A DNA stretch of 16,093 bases from assembly GCA_035492535.1 (NCBI GenBank), contig DATJJM010000051.1, forward strand, positions 1-16,093, read 5' to 3'. Both the position numbers and the translations under genes were made by a program. The notes under the pieces are model-generated. The model saw only the letters and a list, made by a program, of their open reading frames with translations, was not told where the DNA came from and made no database searches. This document shows, one piece after another, positions 14,041 through 16,093 of the stretch (position 1 is its first letter; the number at the start of each line of letters is the position of its first letter). The stretch is from JAMXLO01 sp035492535 (lineage in GTDB: Bacteria; Pseudomonadota; Alphaproteobacteria; Acetobacterales; Acetobacteraceae).

Positions 14041-15027
14041 ATGAATCTTGTTTGCGCCAAACGCGATCTGGAATCGAACACCGCCGCCAGGACCGACCCC
14101 GCCTTTCTCGCAGACGTGCTGGCCGGCCTGTCCGCCCGGCAGAAAGTCGTGCCGGCGCGATGGCTGTACGACCATCGGGGTTCCGAGCTTTTCGAAGCCA
14201 TCACGGCGCTGCCGGAGTACTACCCGACGCGGACGGAGCATTCCATCCTGGAACGGCACGCGGAGAGCATTGCCGAAAGGGTGGGCCGCGGCCGGGTGGT
14301 GATCGAATTCGGTTCGGGCTCGTCGGCGAAGACGCCGTTGCTGCTCTCGGCCATCGAGCCGGAAGCGTATATACCCATCGACGTCTCCGGGGAATTTCTC
14401 CACGAATCCGCGCAAGTGCTTTCGCGCTCGTTCCCGGCGTTGCCGATACATCCCGTCGTGGGTGACTTCACCAGGCCGATGCAGCTTCCGCGATTGGGGC
14501 GCTCGCCGCGGCTGGGATTCTTTCCCGGCTCGACCATCGGCAACTTCGTGGCTCCCGAGGCGGTGGACCTGCTGCGGACGATGGCCACGACGCTCGGAGA
14601 TGCCGCACAGTTGCTGATCGGCATGGACCGGATAAAGGACCGGCAGGTCCTCCTTCCCGCGTATGACGATGCCGCTGGCGTGACGGCGCAGTTCAACCTG
14701 AATCTGCTCGACCGGATCAACCGTGAGCTGAGTGGGACGATTCCGGTCGGCGCGTTTCGCCATCGCGCGATCTGGAATGACGACGAAGCGCGCATCGAGA
14801 TGCATCTGCTGGCAACGCGCGACCTCACCTTCGAGATCGCGGACCGCATTTTTCGCATGCGTGCGGGGGAAACGATTCATACCGAGAACAGCATCAAGTA
14901 CGGCACGCGCGACGCTCGCGTCCTGTTGCGTGCCGGGGGCTGGACACCGGTCGCGGAGTGGACCGACACGCAGCAACTCTTCAGCGTCGTGCTGGCGGAA
15001 GCCACCCCTCGGCGGGTCGGGCCCTGA
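14041..15027 (+). CDS. egtD: L-histidine N(alpha)-methyltransferase EgtD
   Basis: A 328-residue protein of the PF10017 methyltransferase family. EgtD trimethylates histidine to hercynine with three SAM, the first step of ergothioneine synthesis. Key parts: EYYPTRTE (Tyr60/61), the SAM-binding EFGSGSSAKT (89-98), GSTIGNF with Asn168, PAYDDAAG with Tyr208, and IHTENSIKY where Glu282 and Ser284 match the histidine-binding Glu and Ser of characterised EgtD. Length is the family norm (about 320-330). The ATG has only a weak upstream GGGA. EgtB, the usual neighbour that adds sulfur, is not seen on either side in this window. It lies after msrB-msrA, another sulfur-redox function. Call firm; ergothioneine production depends on genes elsewhere. 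Confidence 0.9.
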   Translation: MNLVCAKRDLESNTAARTDPAFLADVLAGLSARQKVVPARWLYDHRGSELFEAITALPEYYPTRTEHSILERHAESIAERVGRGRVVIEFGSGSSAKTPLLLSAIEPEAYIPIDVSGEFLHESAQVLSRSFPALPIHPVVGDFTRPMQLPRLGRSPRLGFFPGSTIGNFVAPEAVDLLRTMATTLGDAAQLLIGMDRIKDRQVLLPAYDDAAGVTAQFNLNLLDRINRELSGTIPVGAFRHRAIWNDDEARIEMHLLATRDLTFEIADRIFRMRAGETIHTENSIKYGTRDARVLLRAGGWTPVAEWTDTQQLFSVVLAEATPRRVGP

Positions 15028-15198
15028 AGGGTGAACGTTGCCAAGCAATGACGCCGCCCCGGTCGCTCACGCAGCGCGCGGCATGGGCAAGGACCAGCTG
15101 GCTTCGCCGGTGAAGGTTTCCAGGTTGGCGCCAAGCGTCAACTGCCGACAACGATCGGCGGGTCGTGACGATCCATCTCGTTGACGTGCACCGCATCG

Positions 15199-15216
15199 CC
15201 GGGCCATCCGGCCCGG
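15199..15216. terminator. Perfect 7-bp GC hairpin between convergent egtD and glycosyltransferase
   Basis: CCGGGCC and GGCCCGG pair around an ATCC loop. It sits in the 214-base gap where egtD (+) and the glycosyltransferase (-) end facing each other, a good place for a bidirectional terminator. A smaller hairpin GCCGA/TCGGC lies at 15144-15159. Neither has a T-run. Confidence 0.35.
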
Positions 15217-15241
15217 ATGCCCAGCAAGCCTGTTGCGCATT

Positions 15242-16093
15242 TCATCCGCGCGCAGCGAGCAAACGCAGATACAGCGCCTCGAACGCCCGCGCCGTGTGGT
15301 CCGCGTCTTCGCGGATCGCCCGGCACTGTGCGGCGGCCGCCAGCTGCAGGCGCAGCGCCTCGTCCGTCAGCACGCGGCTGATCGCGCCGGCCAGGGCGGC
15401 CCAGTCGCCGACCGGCACGGCCAGCGCCGCCGAGGGCGTCCACTCCGCCAGGTGCCCGACCGCGGTGCCGACCGTGGGCACGCCGGCCACCGCCGCTTCG
15501 AGCAACACCAGCGGGCCGGCCTCGTGCAGCGAGGACAGCACCAGCAGGTCGGCCGATTCCATCATCGGGCGCAGCTCGCGCTGCGTCTTGAAGCCGTGGA
15601 AACGGACGCGGCCTTCCAGCCCCAGCCGGCAGGCCAGCTGCTCCATCTCGCCGTGCAGCGTGTCGACGCCGACGATGTCCATGCGGAAGGCCAGCCCTGC
15701 CCTGGCCAGCGCCGCCAGCGCGCGCAGCAGGGTCGGCTGGTCCTTGACCCGGTTGAGGCTGGCGACGTGGATCAGCCGCGCCGGGCCCGCGCCGCGCCCG
15801 TGCGGCGCCAGCGGCGACCACCCGCGCAGGTCGACGCCGAGCGGCACGCGCCGGGCCTTCAGGCCGAGCGCGGCCAGCGCGTCGATGATCGGCGCGCTGG
15901 CCGCGGTGACGACATCGGCACCGCGCAGCACCACCGCCTCGCGCAGCCGCCCCTTCCATTTCCGTCGGCCGCCGTAGCCGATCGCGTGCAGCGCGACCAG
16001 CTCGCCGCCGGCGACATGCACCAGGCTCGGCCGCCGCAGCCATTTCGCCGCGGCGACGGCGACCAGGCTGCAGGAACCGGAGAAGATTGCCTG
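15242..16093 (-). CDS. Family 4 glycosyltransferase (start outside window)
   Basis: The frame is open to the window end on the - strand, so the gene begins beyond 16093; the GTG at 16021 is internal. The 283 visible residues show a GT-B fold of the GT4 family: a linker with GVDLRGWSP, the donor-domain start LIHVASLNRVKDQPTLLRAL, VRFHGFKTQREL, SADLLVLSSLHEAGPLVLLEA, which has the typical E-x7-E nucleotide-sugar contacts, and GVPTVGTAVGHLAEW. It transfers a sugar from an activated donor to a glycan or lipid in the cytoplasm. The composition is very GC-rich, like the left-end genes, suggesting one polysaccharide-type locus with the accessory block between. Acceptor and donor unknown. Confidence 0.9.
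   Translation of the reverse strand, partial: QAIFSGSCSLVAVAAAKWLRRPSLVHVAGGELVALHAIGYGGRRKWKGRLREAVVLRGADVVTAASAPIIDALAALGLKARRVPLGVDLRGWSPLAPHGRGAGPARLIHVASLNRVKDQPTLLRALAALARAGLAFRMDIVGVDTLHGEMEQLACRLGLEGRVRFHGFKTQRELRPMMESADLLVLSSLHEAGPLVLLEAAVAGVPTVGTAVGHLAEWTPSAALAVPVGDWAALAGAISRVLTDEALRLQLAAAAQCRAIREDADHTARAFEALYLRLLAARG

Overview
The window is a high-GC bacterial chromosome segment, GC-rich at third codon positions. It most resembles a gammaproteobacterium of the Xanthomonadales/Rhodanobacteraceae kind. That placement is inferred from overall composition and gene families (FadI-type thiolase, cysteine-less DksA-like protein, KfrA-N protein, MsrB/MsrA, EgtD); no marker gene confirms it. 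I see no rRNA, tRNA, CRISPR array or intact mobile element.

Left block (1-3569, + strand): four tightly packed genes. They are the C-terminal part of a B12-binding-type radical SAM enzyme (cut by the window start), an NTP_transf_5-type nucleotidyltransferase, a SAM methyltransferase and a protein with a flavin-reductase-like domain. Gaps are 1-7 bases, so this looks like one operon, probably for a surface polysaccharide or a secondary/peptide metabolite. A family-4 glycosyltransferase on the - strand at the far right (15242 to the window end) has the same very GC-rich style.

Middle block (about 4098-9697, all - strand): from right to left, a zinc-less MDR oxidoreductase bracketed by two 40-bp direct repeats, an AraC regulator, OsmC, a glutathione S-transferase and a two-module DUF1993 protein. 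Together these look like an electrophile/peroxide detoxification set. Next come three translationally coupled small genes: a cysteine-less DksA/TraR-like protein, a short KfrA-N DNA-binding protein and a small acidic unknown.

Right block (10248-15027, + strand): a Tat-exported ferritin-like protein with a c-type cytochrome; a FadI-like thiolase broken by an in-frame TAA that cuts off its C-terminal active-site cysteine; msrB-msrA with a 4-base overlap; and egtD (histidine methyltransferase of ergothioneine synthesis) without an egtB partner. A run of perfect hairpins lies immediately upstream of egtD. The shared theme of the middle and right blocks is redox and electrophile stress.

Points most worth a second look: the thiolase nonsense codon, the structured egtD leader, the DksA-like/KfrA-N/acidic-protein trio, the DUF1993 fusion and the direct repeats around the oxidoreductase gene.
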